A stretch of 42,564 nucleotides of DNA from Maricaulis salignorans (GCF_900103475.1 NZ_FNHG01000025.1:1-42564), one strand, 5' to 3'; shown: positions 8,254 to 17,216, numbered from the stretch's first letter. Translations and numbers: made by a program. Notes: generated from the sequence alone by a model not told the origin.

Positions 8254-9261
8254 TCAGGCCTTGACGACTGTCTGTTCAATCGCGCCGAAGATGAGATGCC
8301 CGTCGGCATCCTTCATCGAAATGCGGACCGTATCGCCATACTTCATGAAGGGCGTGGACGGTTTGCCATTGTTGATCGTCTCGATCATACGGATTTCCGC
8401 GATGCAGGAATAACCAACCCCGCCCTCGGAAACCGGCTTGCCCGGACCGCCATCAAGCTTGTTGGAAACCGTGCCGGATCCGACAATCGTGCCAGCGGTC
8501 AGCGGCCGCGTCTTGGCCAGATGGGCGATCAACTGACCGAAATCAAAGGTCATGTCGGTGCTGCACTCGGCCTTGCCGAACAATTCGCCATTATACTTCA
8601 CCAGCAATTCGCCCCGCAATTTCTTGCCGTCCCAGGCCGTGCCGAGCTCGTCGGGCGTGACCGCGACGGGTGAGAAGGCCGATGGCGGTTTGGACTGGAA
8701 GAAGCCGAACCCCTTGGCCAGCTCGCCCGGAATCAGCCCCCGCAAGGACACATCATTGACCAGCATCACCAGACGGATGGCCTTGGCCGCCTCGTCGGGC
8801 GAACAGCCCGCCGGTGCATCGCCGGTGATCACGGCGATCTCGCCTTCCATGTCACAGCCCCAGGCTTCGTCACCGAGCGGGATATCATCACGCGGGGCAA
8901 GGAAGGCATCGGAGCCGCCCTGATACATCAGGGGATCGGTCCAGAAGGTCGCCGGCATTTCCGCATTGCGGGCCTTGCGCACCAATTCGACATGATTGAC
9001 GTAGGCCGAGCCATCGGCCCACTGATAGGCGCGCGGCAAGGGCGAGAGCGCTTCGCGCTCATGGAAGCGTTCCGACGGCACCGTCTCACGCTCGAGCTGC
9101 TCGGCCAGCGTCCGCAGGGCCGGCTCACAGCGATCCCAGTCATCGAGCGCTGCCTGCAGCGTCGGCGCGATCAGGCTGGCATCGGTGCACCAGGCCAGAT
9201 CCTTCGATACAACAACAAGCTTTCCATCGCGATGGCCGTTTTTGAGCGAGGCGAGTTTCAT
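8254..9261 (-). CDS. Fumarylacetoacetate hydrolase family protein
   Basis: 335 residues with the FAH fold: a short N-terminal domain (MKLASLKNGHRDGKLVVVS) and a catalytic C-terminal domain. The metal-binding acid cluster is visible as GCDMEGEIAVITGD. Downstream are MLVNDVSLRG, FFQSKPPSAFSPVAVTPDELG, TAGTIVGSGTVSN and GGVGYSCIAE, as expected for the family. The closest match from memory is the bacterial short-type enzyme that cleaves fumarylacetoacetate at the end of tyrosine/homogentisate breakdown. However, hppD, hmgA and maiA are not in this window, so the substrate is inferred. The ATG at 9261 is preceded by AAGGGAAG at good spacing. It is the last gene of a minus-strand run ending at the bidirectional terminator. 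Confidence 0.88.
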   Translation of the reverse strand: MKLASLKNGHRDGKLVVVSKDLAWCTDASLIAPTLQAALDDWDRCEPALRTLAEQLERETVPSERFHEREALSPLPRAYQWADGSAYVNHVELVRKARNAEMPATFWTDPLMYQGGSDAFLAPRDDIPLGDEAWGCDMEGEIAVITGDAPAGCSPDEAAKAIRLVMLVNDVSLRGLIPGELAKGFGFFQSKPPSAFSPVAVTPDELGTAWDGKKLRGELLVKYNGELFGKAECSTDMTFDFGQLIAHLAKTRPLTAGTIVGSGTVSNKLDGGPGKPVSEGGVGYSCIAEIRMIETINNGKPSTPFMKYGDTVRISMKDADGHLIFGAIEQTVVKA

Positions 9262-9328
9262 GTGCGTTGACTTCCCTTCTTGTGAATTCCCAAAGGCTTG
9301 CCCTGCCGGCAGTGTGGCCCAAGCCGCG

Positions 9329-10354
9329 TCAGTTCGCCAGCAATGGATGCGGCATGCCGCCCGCGCGTGGCGAGGCCGGAAACAGGCCATAACTCCATTC
9401 GATCGTCGCATCGAGCGCCGGACCGATCGCGGCGGCCGTCTGCTCGGCCTCCCGCGCCCGGTGCTCGGCGCTGTAGGCTTTCGCCGGATCCTTGGAATCG
9501 CGGCCAAAGATCGGCCCCGACACGATGAGGCGGATCTGGTCTGCGCCCAGTCCCAGGCCGAGGAAAGCGTCCACCGCGTTCAGGGCCGGCTCCGGCGCGT
9601 GCAAGAAACGGTCGCCATCGAGCGACGCGATTTGTCCCGCGCCGCCATTCCGGCTTGCCGCCAGCAAGCTGGCGACCTGCATGTGCCAGACCAGCGCCGC
9701 GATCTGAAGGTCGGTGAGTTTGAGCAATTCGCGCGGCGGTGTCTGCGCGATCGGATGCCCGTCCATCGCGAAAATCGTGAATAACTGGCGGGCAAAGGCC
9801 CGCCCCGGCTCGCCCTTCTTTGTAATCGAGAGCAGAAAGGCCCGAAGGTCGGAGTAGAGCAGCAAATGCCGGGCGTCCGGCAACAGCGCCACAACATCAC
9901 CCATCAGATTATTGACGGTGTTGGAGGGTTTGATCGTCACCTGCTCGCGCCGCACGAAGGGCCGCGCCAACAGCGCCAGGACCGGGCCCAGCTCGCGCTG
10001 CAGGGCCTGTGGGCCCTGGGTGCGCTTCATATTCGCCAGGCTCATCAGCACGTCCGGCTCTTTGAGGCTGAGATTGCTGCCCGGCTTGTCGAGACAGCGG
10101 GCCAGCAGGGTCGAGCCACAAAATGCCGTGTGCCAGATAAAGCGAGGCGCGCGCTTCGGCGCCACGAGGCTCGCGAAATCGCTGACCGGATGCGCCATCT
10201 GCGCAGCACCGGCGCGGTCCCAGCGATCATCGAGAAAGGCTTCCTCGGCCAGCGCCTTGCGGCTTACGCGGCTGAGCCGCACTGTATGGCTATTGGCATC
10301 ATGGGCATCAGGAAACCAGAGTGGATCGGCGGCAATCTGCGGCGGTTTGCTCAC
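9329..10354 (-). CDS. Sulfotransferase-like P-loop protein
   Basis: 341 residues starting with GTG; TAGGAG lies 8 bases upstream and decides the start. Residues 73-89 read IWHTAFCGSTLLARCLD, which resembles the 5'-phosphosulfate-binding loop of PAPS sulfotransferases, with GST in place of the usual (G/K)T. A later HLLLYSDLRAFLLSI segment is placed like the 3'-phosphate-binding motif. No signal peptide or membrane segment is seen. It is flanked by carbonic anhydrase (54 bp upstream) and FAH (67 bp downstream) on the same strand, but neither neighbour suggests a substrate. It may be a sulfotransferase or another nucleotide-binding protein with the same fold; I could not place it more closely. 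Confidence 0.7.
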   Translation of the reverse strand: MSKPPQIAADPLWFPDAHDANSHTVRLSRVSRKALAEEAFLDDRWDRAGAAQMAHPVSDFASLVAPKRAPRFIWHTAFCGSTLLARCLDKPGSNLSLKEPDVLMSLANMKRTQGPQALQRELGPVLALLARPFVRREQVTIKPSNTVNNLMGDVVALLPDARHLLLYSDLRAFLLSITKKGEPGRAFARQLFTIFAMDGHPIAQTPPRELLKLTDLQIAALVWHMQVASLLAASRNGGAGQIASLDGDRFLHAPEPALNAVDAFLGLGLGADQIRLIVSGPIFGRDSKDPAKAYSAEHRAREAEQTAAAIGPALDATIEWSYGLFPASPRAGGMPHPLLAN

Positions 10355-10408
10355 TGCGATACTCCTACCGGTCCAGTCGCGGTGGCAACGATAATGGGCC
10401 TGGCCCGA

Positions 10409-11044
10409 TCACGGGACCACCGGCACGAACACACCGTCGGCATTCATCCACTCCAGAATACCCGAAGCGATAGAGAAGCGTGCGCCGTGCAATTGCATGC
10501 CGCGATTCCTGATTGCCTCGGTCACGAAGGGGAATTGATGCAGGCGCCGGACTGAATGCTCCACGGCCAGCAATTCCATCTGATCACAAACCGTCGCCAG
10601 GCTCTCCTCGCCCACCCGGGCAATCACCTCGGCGCGGGCTGGCTGGAGCGGTTCCAGCCAGGGGCCGAGAAACTGGCTCTCAAGCTTGTCGAGCCCGATG
10701 GCACAGGCCTCAATACCACCGCACTGGCCATGGCCCATCACGACGACATGCTCGACCGCCAGCCGTTCCACCGCGAATTCGAGCGCGGCCGAGACGCCGT
10801 GGCGTCCACCATCCAGGTCGATTTGCGGCACGAGATTGGCGACATTGCGAACCACAAAAAGATCGCCCGGATGCGCGCCGAAAATATGGACCGGGTCGAC
10901 GCGGCTGTCGGAACAGGCAATCACCAATGTGTGCGGTTTCTGGCCCTCGCTGAGCGACTGGTAGAGCGCACGCTCCGCCGGGTAGCTCTTGGAACGGAAG
11001 CGGCGATAGCCTGCGACGAGTTTGTGTGGAGGGCCTTGGGTCAT
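10409..11044 (-). CDS. Beta-class carbonic anhydrase
   Basis: 211 residues. It interconverts CO2 and bicarbonate in the cytoplasm. The zinc site is complete: C44 with the D46-R48 dyad in ACSDSRVDP, then H105 and C108 in MGHGQCGG. The FVVRNVANLVP segment, typical of the family, lies between them. Length is normal for the bacterial beta class. It is the first gene of the minus-strand run that continues into the sulfotransferase-like and FAH genes. The terminator at 11183-11217 separates it from the TPR gene, so its promoter should be within 11045-11182. Confidence 0.95.
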   Translation of the reverse strand: MTQGPPHKLVAGYRRFRSKSYPAERALYQSLSEGQKPHTLVIACSDSRVDPVHIFGAHPGDLFVVRNVANLVPQIDLDGGRHGVSAALEFAVERLAVEHVVVMGHGQCGGIEACAIGLDKLESQFLGPWLEPLQPARAEVIARVGEESLATVCDQMELLAVEHSVRRLHQFPFVTEAIRNRGMQLHGARFSIASGILEWMNADGVFVPVVP

Positions 11045-11182
11045 CAGTCCTCATTTCGGCTCTGCGCCCCGCGATCAGCGGGACTGGCGGGGGGTGTCCT
11101 GCAGGCCGGTAGCGGCACAGCAGAGGGCGCGAACCGATGTTTTACTGGCAAAACTGCCGCTTTAGAAGATAGCTCTGTCAGC

Positions 11183-11217
11183 AAAAAAAGCGGGCCGGAG
11201 CAATCGCTCCGGCCCGC
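11183..11217 (-). terminator. Rho-independent terminator of the TPR gene
   Basis: GCGGGCCGGAGC (11190-11201) and GCTCCGGCCCGC (11206-11217) form a perfect 12-bp stem with an AATC loop. Read on the minus strand, seven T residues follow (11183-11189). It lies 45 bases past the stop of the TPR gene and before carbonic anhydrase. Confidence 0.93.
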
Positions 11218-11262
11218 ATGAATGCGATAACAGGTCTGATGGCCCGCGAAGGGCCGCCAGGC

Positions 11263-11724
11263 CTAGCCGCACCGGGCGAGGGAAAGATTCGCCTGAACTT
11301 CGTCTTCATTCCCGGCCAGAGTCGCGGCGGCGTTGAAATCAGCCGTCGCTGCGGCGTGATCGCCGGCAAGCCATTGGGCGGCACCGCGATTATTGATCGC
11401 GCGCCAGGCATCCGGCCGCAGCTCGATCGCGGCATTGCAGGCTTCCACGGCCTGGTCGTATTCGGCAGTCGCCGCGAAGGCGTAGCACAGATTGGTCAGA
11501 GCAGCGGCGCGCTGACCCGAGGCCGCGCCCGAGCCGGCGACTTCCTCGCCAAAATGGATGGCTTGCGGCCACTGGCTGCGCGTGACGGCGTTATACTGGG
11601 CCCGCACCAGACCATTGGCGGTACGGTGTGCGGCAAATTGTGGCTCGGCATCGCAAGCCTGGGCCTGGGCGCCACTGGCGGCACCGGCGGCAAGAACGCT
11701 TGCCAGAAGAATTGAACGGAACAT
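11263..11724 (-). CDS. Small periplasmic TPR-repeat protein
   Basis: 153 residues. A clear Sec signal peptide (SILLASVLAAGAASGAQA, cleavage near residue 22) is followed by about three TPR-like helix pairs, for example AALTNLCYAFAATAEYDQAVEACNAAI and INNRGAAQWLAGDHAAATADFNAA. Two Cys in the mature chain could form a disulphide. TPR proteins are protein-binding scaffolds; no partner is evident. It is divergent from the LysR regulator at 11817, making it a candidate target of that regulator, and it has its own terminator. Confidence 0.85.
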   Translation of the reverse strand: MFRSILLASVLAAGAASGAQAQACDAEPQFAAHRTANGLVRAQYNAVTRSQWPQAIHFGEEVAGSGAASGQRAAALTNLCYAFAATAEYDQAVEACNAAIELRPDAWRAINNRGAAQWLAGDHAAATADFNAAATLAGNEDEVQANLSLARCG

Positions 11725-11758
11725 CGGGGGACTCCATGAGTGAACAGCGTTTATTTTG

Positions 11759-11792
11759 AGAACTAAGTTCTTCGAATGGAATTGACGAATTC
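11759..11792. promoter_or_regulatory. Candidate LysR operator between divergent genes
   Basis: AGAAC-TAA-GTTCT (11759-11771) is a perfect dyad. A second dyad GAATT-GACG-AATTC lies at 11779-11792. Both are in the 92-bp gap between the TPR gene and the LysR gene. Short dyads in this position are typical LysR binding sites; the assignment is inference from position and symmetry. Confidence 0.5.
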
Positions 11793-11816
11793 AGGATCAT
11801 CGATATACATATTTGA

Positions 11817-12725
11817 ATGGAAGATTGGTCCGATTACCTCGTTTGCCTCGCCATTTCAGAAGCGGGCAGCCTGACGGCCGCCGCGCATCAGCTCGGCGTC
11901 AGTCAGCCCACCGTCACCCGCCGCCTGCAGGCGCTGGAACAGCGGTTTGGAGAGCCGGTATTCGAGCGGGAGAACGGCCAGGCGCGTCTGACGCCGCTCG
12001 GCCAGAAGGTTGTCGCCCATGCCGCGCGCATGCGCGAAGAGGCCTCGGCGATCGAGCGCGCTGTTGTCGCCCAGGATCAGAGCCTGTCAGGCCTGGTGGT
12101 CATTTCCGCATCCGAGGGCATTGGTGCCGACTGGTTGCCGCGCGCCCTCGTCAGCTTTCATCACATGAATCCCGGAATTGGCGTCGAGATATCGATCAAG
12201 AATCACTCCGCCAATCTCGCCGACCGCGAGGCCGATATAGCCTTGCGCTGGAACGGGCCCGGAACCCAGCAGAGTCTGATTGGACGGCGCGGCGCCACGG
12301 TCGGGGCCGGGCTCTACGCCTCGAAAGCCTATCTGGAAAAACAGGGCAGACCGAGCCGCGTCGAGGATCTGGCCGACCATACCTGCGTCGGCTGGTCGAT
12401 GGGCGATTATTTCGGCTGGCCCAATACGGCTGAGGGCGCTCCGGTCCTGCCCCATCATATCGCCTTCCGGGCCAATAGCCCGACCACCCATGTTCGCGGC
12501 CTCGAGGCCGGGTTCGGCATTGGCGTCACCTCGCACCGCCTGGCCCGCCAATACCCCGATCTGGAACGCGTTCTGCCTGACTTCAATTCCTCGCTCGACC
12601 TCTGGGTGGTGGCACACGAAACCGTACGCAAGAGCGGCCGCATTCGCGCGGCCTATGACCACATCATCGAACAGATGACGGCCGACAATGCCTATTTCAC
12701 CCGCGGCGCGGCCTCGGTGCTGTAG
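11817..12725 (+). CDS. LysR family transcriptional regulator
   Basis: 302 residues. The N-terminal winged helix-turn-helix (about residues 4-62) reads LVCLAISEAGSLTAAAHQLGVSQPTVTRRLQALE, a classic LysR DNA-binding domain, followed by a linker helix. The C-terminal periplasmic-binding-like effector domain (about 90-295) includes GLVVISASEGIG, RGLEAGFGIGV and a YLEKQGRPSRVEDLADH segment typical of the family. The ligand is unknown. It is divergent from the TPR gene, with two dyads between them, and convergent with the 2OG-Fe oxygenase gene (9 bp apart). Autoregulation plus control of the TPR gene is the simplest reading. Confidence 0.92.
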   Translation: MEDWSDYLVCLAISEAGSLTAAAHQLGVSQPTVTRRLQALEQRFGEPVFERENGQARLTPLGQKVVAHAARMREEASAIERAVVAQDQSLSGLVVISASEGIGADWLPRALVSFHHMNPGIGVEISIKNHSANLADREADIALRWNGPGTQQSLIGRRGATVGAGLYASKAYLEKQGRPSRVEDLADHTCVGWSMGDYFGWPNTAEGAPVLPHHIAFRANSPTTHVRGLEAGFGIGVTSHRLARQYPDLERVLPDFNSSLDLWVVAHETVRKSGRIRAAYDHIIEQMTADNAYFTRGAASVL

Positions 12726-12734
12726 GCAAACGGA

Positions 12735-13409
12735 TCAGGCCGGCGGCGATGGCGGGGTCGGCAGCGCCAGAACATTCATGGCGATGGAGATCCGGTCGCG
12801 AATACCCGTGTGCGGCCGAACCGCATGCATCAGCCATGATGGGAAGATGACGAGCTTTCCGGGTTCCGGCGCAATGCGATGCTGCGACAGCTGGCGCTGG
12901 CCATCACCATCCATGAAGACCAGATCGGGCGCCGCCATTCGCACCGCCGGAAAGCGTGGATCCTGGGCGACAAACAAGCCGTCCCGGCTGTCCCCGCCAT
13001 CATCGACATAGAAGCTGGCCGACCAGAAAGAACCGGGATGGCAATGCATCTGGTTTGACGCCCCGGCTGGCGATATATTGGCCCACATTTCAAGGCCCAT
13101 CTCATAGCGTGACTGGCCCTGGTCGGCCGCGATATCGCTGGTGAAACGGCCACAGATCTTCATCGTCTCGATCGCGAGGGTCTGAGCCGCCTCGCCGCCC
13201 CATTGCAGCATTTCAGTGTCAGAATGCCAGCCCAGAATATTCGAGCGCGCTATGCCCTTCGACTGGGCCCGGCGCGCCGTCACGACCCGGCGCAATGGCT
13301 CGATCAATTGCTGTGCCATGGGCAGGCGGACTTCAATCACCGGCGTTGCGAACAGCATATTCAGCTTGATGTCCGGCTCGGGCGTCGCGTCAGGCGGTGT
13401 CATGCTCAT
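12735..13409 (-). CDS. TIGR02466-type putative 2OG-Fe(II) oxygenase
   Basis: 224 residues matching the TIGR02466 pattern as I recall it: an N-terminal LFATPVIEVRLP start, EMWANISPAGASNQMHCHPGS with the iron-ligand region around H122/H124, and IFPSWLMHAVRP with the distal His H195. RISIAMN then supplies R206 for 2-oxoglutarate. These form the expected HxnH...R arrangement of double-stranded beta-helix dioxygenases. The substrate is unknown; this family is often near phage or cell-surface genes. The ATG overlaps the stop of the upstream asparaginase-like gene by 4 bp, so the two are co-translated. The protein is cytoplasmic, whereas its operon partner has a signal peptide. Confidence 0.85.
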   Translation of the reverse strand: MSMTPPDATPEPDIKLNMLFATPVIEVRLPMAQQLIEPLRRVVTARRAQSKGIARSNILGWHSDTEMLQWGGEAAQTLAIETMKICGRFTSDIAADQGQSRYEMGLEMWANISPAGASNQMHCHPGSFWSASFYVDDGGDSRDGLFVAQDPRFPAVRMAAPDLVFMDGDGQRQLSQHRIAPEPGKLVIFPSWLMHAVRPHTGIRDRISIAMNVLALPTPPSPPA

Positions 13410-14461
13410 TCCTCATCGCCATAAATCGCCACCAGCGGTTCGCCGCCGGCACTCAGGCGTGCCCGATACATGCCCGGTGTATTGAAGCTCCAGGCGATGT
13501 CGCCGCCGGGCGTCAAAGCGACAATGCCGCCATCGCCGCCCATTGCCGTCAACTCGTCCTGGATCACCCGGTCGGCCGCCGCCTGCAGCGTCAGCCCTTC
13601 GAATTCCACCAGGGCACAGATCCGGCTGGCCACGGTCAGGCGGATGAAATACTCCCCCGTGCCCGTCGCTGAAACGCCGCAGGACCGGTTATTCGCATAG
13701 GTGCCGGCGCCGAGGATCGGGCTGTCGCCGACCCGGCCCCATCGCTTGGCCGTCGTGCCGCCCGTCGAGGTGCCTGCTGCGATATTGCCTTCGGTATCGA
13801 GGGCCACCACGCCCACCGTTCCGAAACGGTGCTCGCGGCTGTCGCGCAGCAAGGCGCCCTCATCGACCGGCTCCGGGTCCGGGGCGCCTTCGGGGCGGTG
13901 CGGGATCGGCAGTCCAAGCCGTCCCAGCTCGCCCTCCAGCGAGGCCCAGCGGCGCTCGGTGAAGAAGAAGGCTGGCGGGACAGTTTCCAGCCCCTGCTCC
14001 CCGGCAAAAGTCTCCGCGCCCTCGCCCTGCAGCATTACATGCGGGGAATGCTCCATCACCGCCCGGGCCAGCGAGATCGGGTGGCGCACCGACGTCACAC
14101 CGGCCACTGCGCCGGCATTGAGGTCGCGGCCATCCATGATCGAGGAATCAAGCTCATTGCGGCCGGCGGCGGTAAACACCGCGCCGCGTCCGGCATTGAA
14201 CATCGCATCATCCTCGAATTCGCGAATGATCGCCTCAACCGCATCAATCGCCGTGCCGCCGGTTTCCAGCACACCCTCACCGGTCGCCAGCGCGCGCGCC
14301 ATCGCAGCGCGATAGGCGGCATCGGTCCGCGGTGTCATCGCCCCGCGTTCAATCACCCCGGCGCCGCCATGAACAACCAGCGCCCATTGCGGCGGGTCCT
14401 GGGCCAGCGCGGCGGGTGTGGCAAGGATGGCGGTCATGGCCGCAATCAGGAAATGACGCAT
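13406..14461 (-). CDS. Isoaspartyl peptidase / plant-type L-asparaginase (Ntn hydrolase), exported
   Basis: 351 residues, starting at ATG 14461, which has AAGGGGAG upstream. A Sec signal peptide (FLIAAMTAILATPAALA) predicts a periplasmic location. The Ntn-hydrolase core is clear: LVVHGGAGVIERG, FNAGRGAVFTAAGRNELDSSIMDG, and the autocleavage site HRFGTVGVVALD with nucleophile T215. After it come GTSTGGTTAKRWGRVGDSPILGAGTYA and a MGGDGGIVAL segment. The precursor self-cleaves before T215 into alpha and beta chains, and family members remove beta-aspartyl residues from isoAsp peptides or hydrolyse asparagine. Its 3' end overlaps the 2OG oxygenase gene. Confidence 0.93.
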   Translation of the reverse strand: MRHFLIAAMTAILATPAALAQDPPQWALVVHGGAGVIERGAMTPRTDAAYRAAMARALATGEGVLETGGTAIDAVEAIIREFEDDAMFNAGRGAVFTAAGRNELDSSIMDGRDLNAGAVAGVTSVRHPISLARAVMEHSPHVMLQGEGAETFAGEQGLETVPPAFFFTERRWASLEGELGRLGLPIPHRPEGAPDPEPVDEGALLRDSREHRFGTVGVVALDTEGNIAAGTSTGGTTAKRWGRVGDSPILGAGTYANNRSCGVSATGTGEYFIRLTVASRICALVEFEGLTLQAAADRVIQDELTAMGGDGGIVALTPGGDIAWSFNTPGMYRARLSAGGEPLVAIYGDEE

Positions 14462-14530
14462 GTTTGTAAACTCCCCTTCTCGGGACCAAGTTTGCCTCAA
14501 TCGGGTCAGCATGCAAGCAGTCGGCCCTGG

Positions 14531-15061
14531 TCAGACCGTCTCGGGCGCGGTGCACAAGGGTCGCAAGCCCAGCAGGCTGGGCTGAGGCCGCAGCCAGCTG
14601 GCGCCGCCAAAATAGAGTTGCACGCCCTGGACCACCCAGTCGCCGCGGCACAGGACCTGCTGATAGCTGCGGGTACAGGTCTCGGTCTGGGCCGTCACCG
14701 CCGCACCGGCCCGGGTATGGAAGCGCACCGCGACGATCCGGCCATCGCGCGAAAGACACGCGCCTACGCCCTGCACGACTTCACCGACGCCCAGCACGGC
14801 GACACCGGAGCGCGCGACCTGGCGCCCGGTGACACGGCCCGAGCAATACCGCGCCGTGCGGGGCGAGGCGCCGCGAAAAAAGGCACGGACCTGGCACAGG
14901 CGCCGGTCCCGGGTCGTCAATTGCAGGGCATAGAGGGCCTCGGCGTCCTCCCCGAGCAGCGTCTTGCTTTCGCGTGTCGCAACGCCGAGCAGCATCGAAG
15001 GCTCGGCGTCAACCGCACTTCCGGCGAGGCTGGCAAACAGCGCTAGGCTAGCAATCAGCAC
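14531..15061 (-). CDS. Small secreted Cys-containing protein of unknown function
   Basis: 176 residues from a GTG at 15061, chosen because a hydrophobic signal peptide (LIASLALFASLAGSAVDA) begins right there and GGAG lies about 9 bases upstream. A longer open frame reaches 15313, but its extra N-terminus overlaps pbpC and looks non-coding. The mature part holds five or six Cys (RRLCQVRAF, ARYCSGRV, GACLSRD, ETCTRSYQQVLCRGDW), suggesting disulphides in the periplasm, and Gly-rich strands such as GVAVLGVGEVVQGVG. I do not recognise the family. It lies 110 bp downstream of pbpC on the same strand and may be transcribed with it. Confidence 0.65.
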   Translation of the reverse strand: MLIASLALFASLAGSAVDAEPSMLLGVATRESKTLLGEDAEALYALQLTTRDRRLCQVRAFFRGASPRTARYCSGRVTGRQVARSGVAVLGVGEVVQGVGACLSRDGRIVAVRFHTRAGAAVTAQTETCTRSYQQVLCRGDWVVQGVQLYFGGASWLRPQPSLLGLRPLCTAPETV

Positions 15062-15170
15062 GTGGCAACTCCGCAGCAGGGGTCCAGTGGACCCAGCATA
15101 GGCGAATGGCAGGGCCCGGTCGCCTGCCTCCCGATCACAAGCGCGTGCGTCCCGATGGCCGTGCCGGCGG

Positions 15171-17213
15171 TCAGCTATCCATACGGATACGCACCCGCGC
15201 TCGTGAACGACGCCCTTCCGCATCAACCACTTCGACGAGATAAAAGCCGGGCCCGCCCGGATACCAGACCGCATCACCAAGCGCATTGCGCCCAACCGGC
15301 TGGCCATCGGCATACCAGTTCACCGCGCTTTGTCCCTGCGCAGCCAGCACGAAACCCCGTCCGGGACGTTCTGCCCAAACCTCTGATCCATCAGGTGGAA
15401 ACAGGATTTGCGGCGCCGGGTCGAGCTGGAAACGCGCCAGGGTTTGAGGCGCTGGCGGCAGCGCGCTATCATCGCGACCAGGCTGGGCCTGCGTCGGCTC
15501 AAGGCTGTCGATCAGATCGAAAACACGGAATAGAAGCGGCAATGCCCCCTCGCGTCCGGTAATCCCCTCGCGCGGCACACCATCGGCCCGCCCGACCCAG
15601 ACCACCACCGTGTAGCGACCGGATACCCCCGCCGACCAGGCATCGCGGAACCCGTAAGATGTACCTGTTTTAAAGGCGATTTCCGGAGCCGCCGTGGTCA
15701 GGCTGGCGGGCATACGTCCGCCGGGATGCGGTGCCCGACGCAAGATTGTGAGAATTTCGCGCGCCGATTCCGCGCTCACAAGGGCAAAGCCGGTCCCCGG
15801 TTCGATCGCATCCTCAGCCGCGAGCCAGCGCAAGGGCCGGGCATGACCGCCATCGCCCAACGCAGCATAGAGGACCGCCAATTGGCGCACGCTCAGCCCG
15901 GCACCACCCAGCGCCACGGCAAGTCCGTCATCCCGCGCTGCCCCTTGCGGACGCTCCGGTCGCGCCCCGGCAAAGCCGAGCGCCGCAGAAAACCGCCTCG
16001 CACCGACATCATCGAGCGTGCTGACGGCCGGGATGTTGAGTGAGTGCTGCAAGGCTTCGGCAATGGTGACATCGCCGCGGAAACGGCGGTCGAAATTGTC
16101 GGGCTGATAGCCGGCAAAGCGTCGCGGCAGATCAGCAATATGCGTGTCCGGCGCGGCCAGGCCATCATCAAACGCCATCGCGTAGATGAAGGGTTTCAGG
16201 GTCGATCCGGGGGATCGGGGCCTTGTCGTCAGATCAATCCAGCCGCCCGGACGGTCGCGGCCTGACGATCCGACCGCGGCCCGCACGGCGCGGCTTTGCG
16301 TTTCTACCACCATCACCGCGATCTGGGCCGAGCGATCACCCATCGGCAGATTATCGCGCACCTGTTGTTCGAGCGCGCGTTGCAGGCCGGCATCGAGCGT
16401 CGTCACCATATCGGTGCGGTCACGATTTTGCCGGGCCAGGGTTTCAGCGACCTGCCAGGCATCGCCGGGAAAGGCACGACGCTGCGGCGCCGGATCCAGG
16501 GCGGCATCGGCCTGCGCCGTGGTGCGCGCCAGTCCCACCCGCGCCAGCCGGTCAAGCACCCGGCCCCGCGCCGCGACCGCCGCCTCGGGGTGACGGTCAG
16601 GCCGGCGCGCTTCGGGCGATTGCGGCAGGGCGATGAGCAATGCGATCTGTTCAATGGTCAGCGCATCGGGCTCACGGCCGAAATAGGCCCAGGATGCCGC
16701 CCTCACCCCTTCCAGATTGCCGCCATAGGGTGCCAGGGTCAGATAGAGCTCAAGGATTTCGCGCTTGGTCAGACGGAATTCCAGCTGCAGGGCGCGCGTC
16801 ATCTGCAGGAATTTGGCAGCGAATGTGCGGGGCCGTGGCTCCAGCAGACGTGCCACCTGCATGCTCAGGGTCGAGGCCCCCGACACGATCCGCCCGGCCC
16901 GCAAGCCCTCCCAGGATGCGCGAACCACGGCAGCCGGATCGACGCCGGGATGGTGGTAGAAATTGGCATCCTCATAGGCCAGCAGCGCAGCGATGAAGTC
17001 CGGGTCGATATGGTCGAGGTCGGCGGCCAGCCGCCAGCGCCCATCAGCGACCGGAAAGGCGCGCAACAACTCGCCATCACGATCGCGGACGAGCTGCGAG
17101 CGAGCGCCGGCCTGTTCGAGCGGCGGCGGGAATATCTCGTCGAGCGCCAGTAGCAGGACAAGCCCGGCCACGACGCCAACGAGGCCCCAGTATATCCGGC
17201 CCAGACCCAGCAT
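15171..17213 (-). CDS. pbpC: Penicillin-binding protein 1C, bifunctional peptidoglycan synthase
   Basis: 680 residues. One N-terminal membrane helix (about 10-25) anchors it in the inner membrane. The GT51 glycosyltransferase domain has E81 in AYEDANFYHHPG and SGASTLSMQVARLL. The transpeptidase domain has the SxxK nucleophile S337-K340 (SPGSTLKPF), S391-L-N393 (HSLNIPA) and K515-T-G (FKTGTSYGFRDAW). The C-terminal 90 residues (ILFPPDGSEVW, WYADGQPVG) form the beta-rich BiPBP_C domain that marks class 1C. The start lies 3 bp after the alpha-2-macroglobulin stop, so the two are one operon, as in E. coli yfhM-pbpC. The proposed role is repair of peptidoglycan after cell-wall attack. Confidence 0.96.
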   Translation of the reverse strand: MLGLGRIYWGLVGVVAGLVLLLALDEIFPPPLEQAGARSQLVRDRDGELLRAFPVADGRWRLAADLDHIDPDFIAALLAYEDANFYHHPGVDPAAVVRASWEGLRAGRIVSGASTLSMQVARLLEPRPRTFAAKFLQMTRALQLEFRLTKREILELYLTLAPYGGNLEGVRAASWAYFGREPDALTIEQIALLIALPQSPEARRPDRHPEAAVAARGRVLDRLARVGLARTTAQADAALDPAPQRRAFPGDAWQVAETLARQNRDRTDMVTTLDAGLQRALEQQVRDNLPMGDRSAQIAVMVVETQSRAVRAAVGSSGRDRPGGWIDLTTRPRSPGSTLKPFIYAMAFDDGLAAPDTHIADLPRRFAGYQPDNFDRRFRGDVTIAEALQHSLNIPAVSTLDDVGARRFSAALGFAGARPERPQGAARDDGLAVALGGAGLSVRQLAVLYAALGDGGHARPLRWLAAEDAIEPGTGFALVSAESAREILTILRRAPHPGGRMPASLTTAAPEIAFKTGTSYGFRDAWSAGVSGRYTVVVWVGRADGVPREGITGREGALPLLFRVFDLIDSLEPTQAQPGRDDSALPPAPQTLARFQLDPAPQILFPPDGSEVWAERPGRGFVLAAQGQSAVNWYADGQPVGRNALGDAVWYPGGPGFYLVEVVDAEGRRSRARVRIRMDS

Positions 17214-17216
17214 AAC

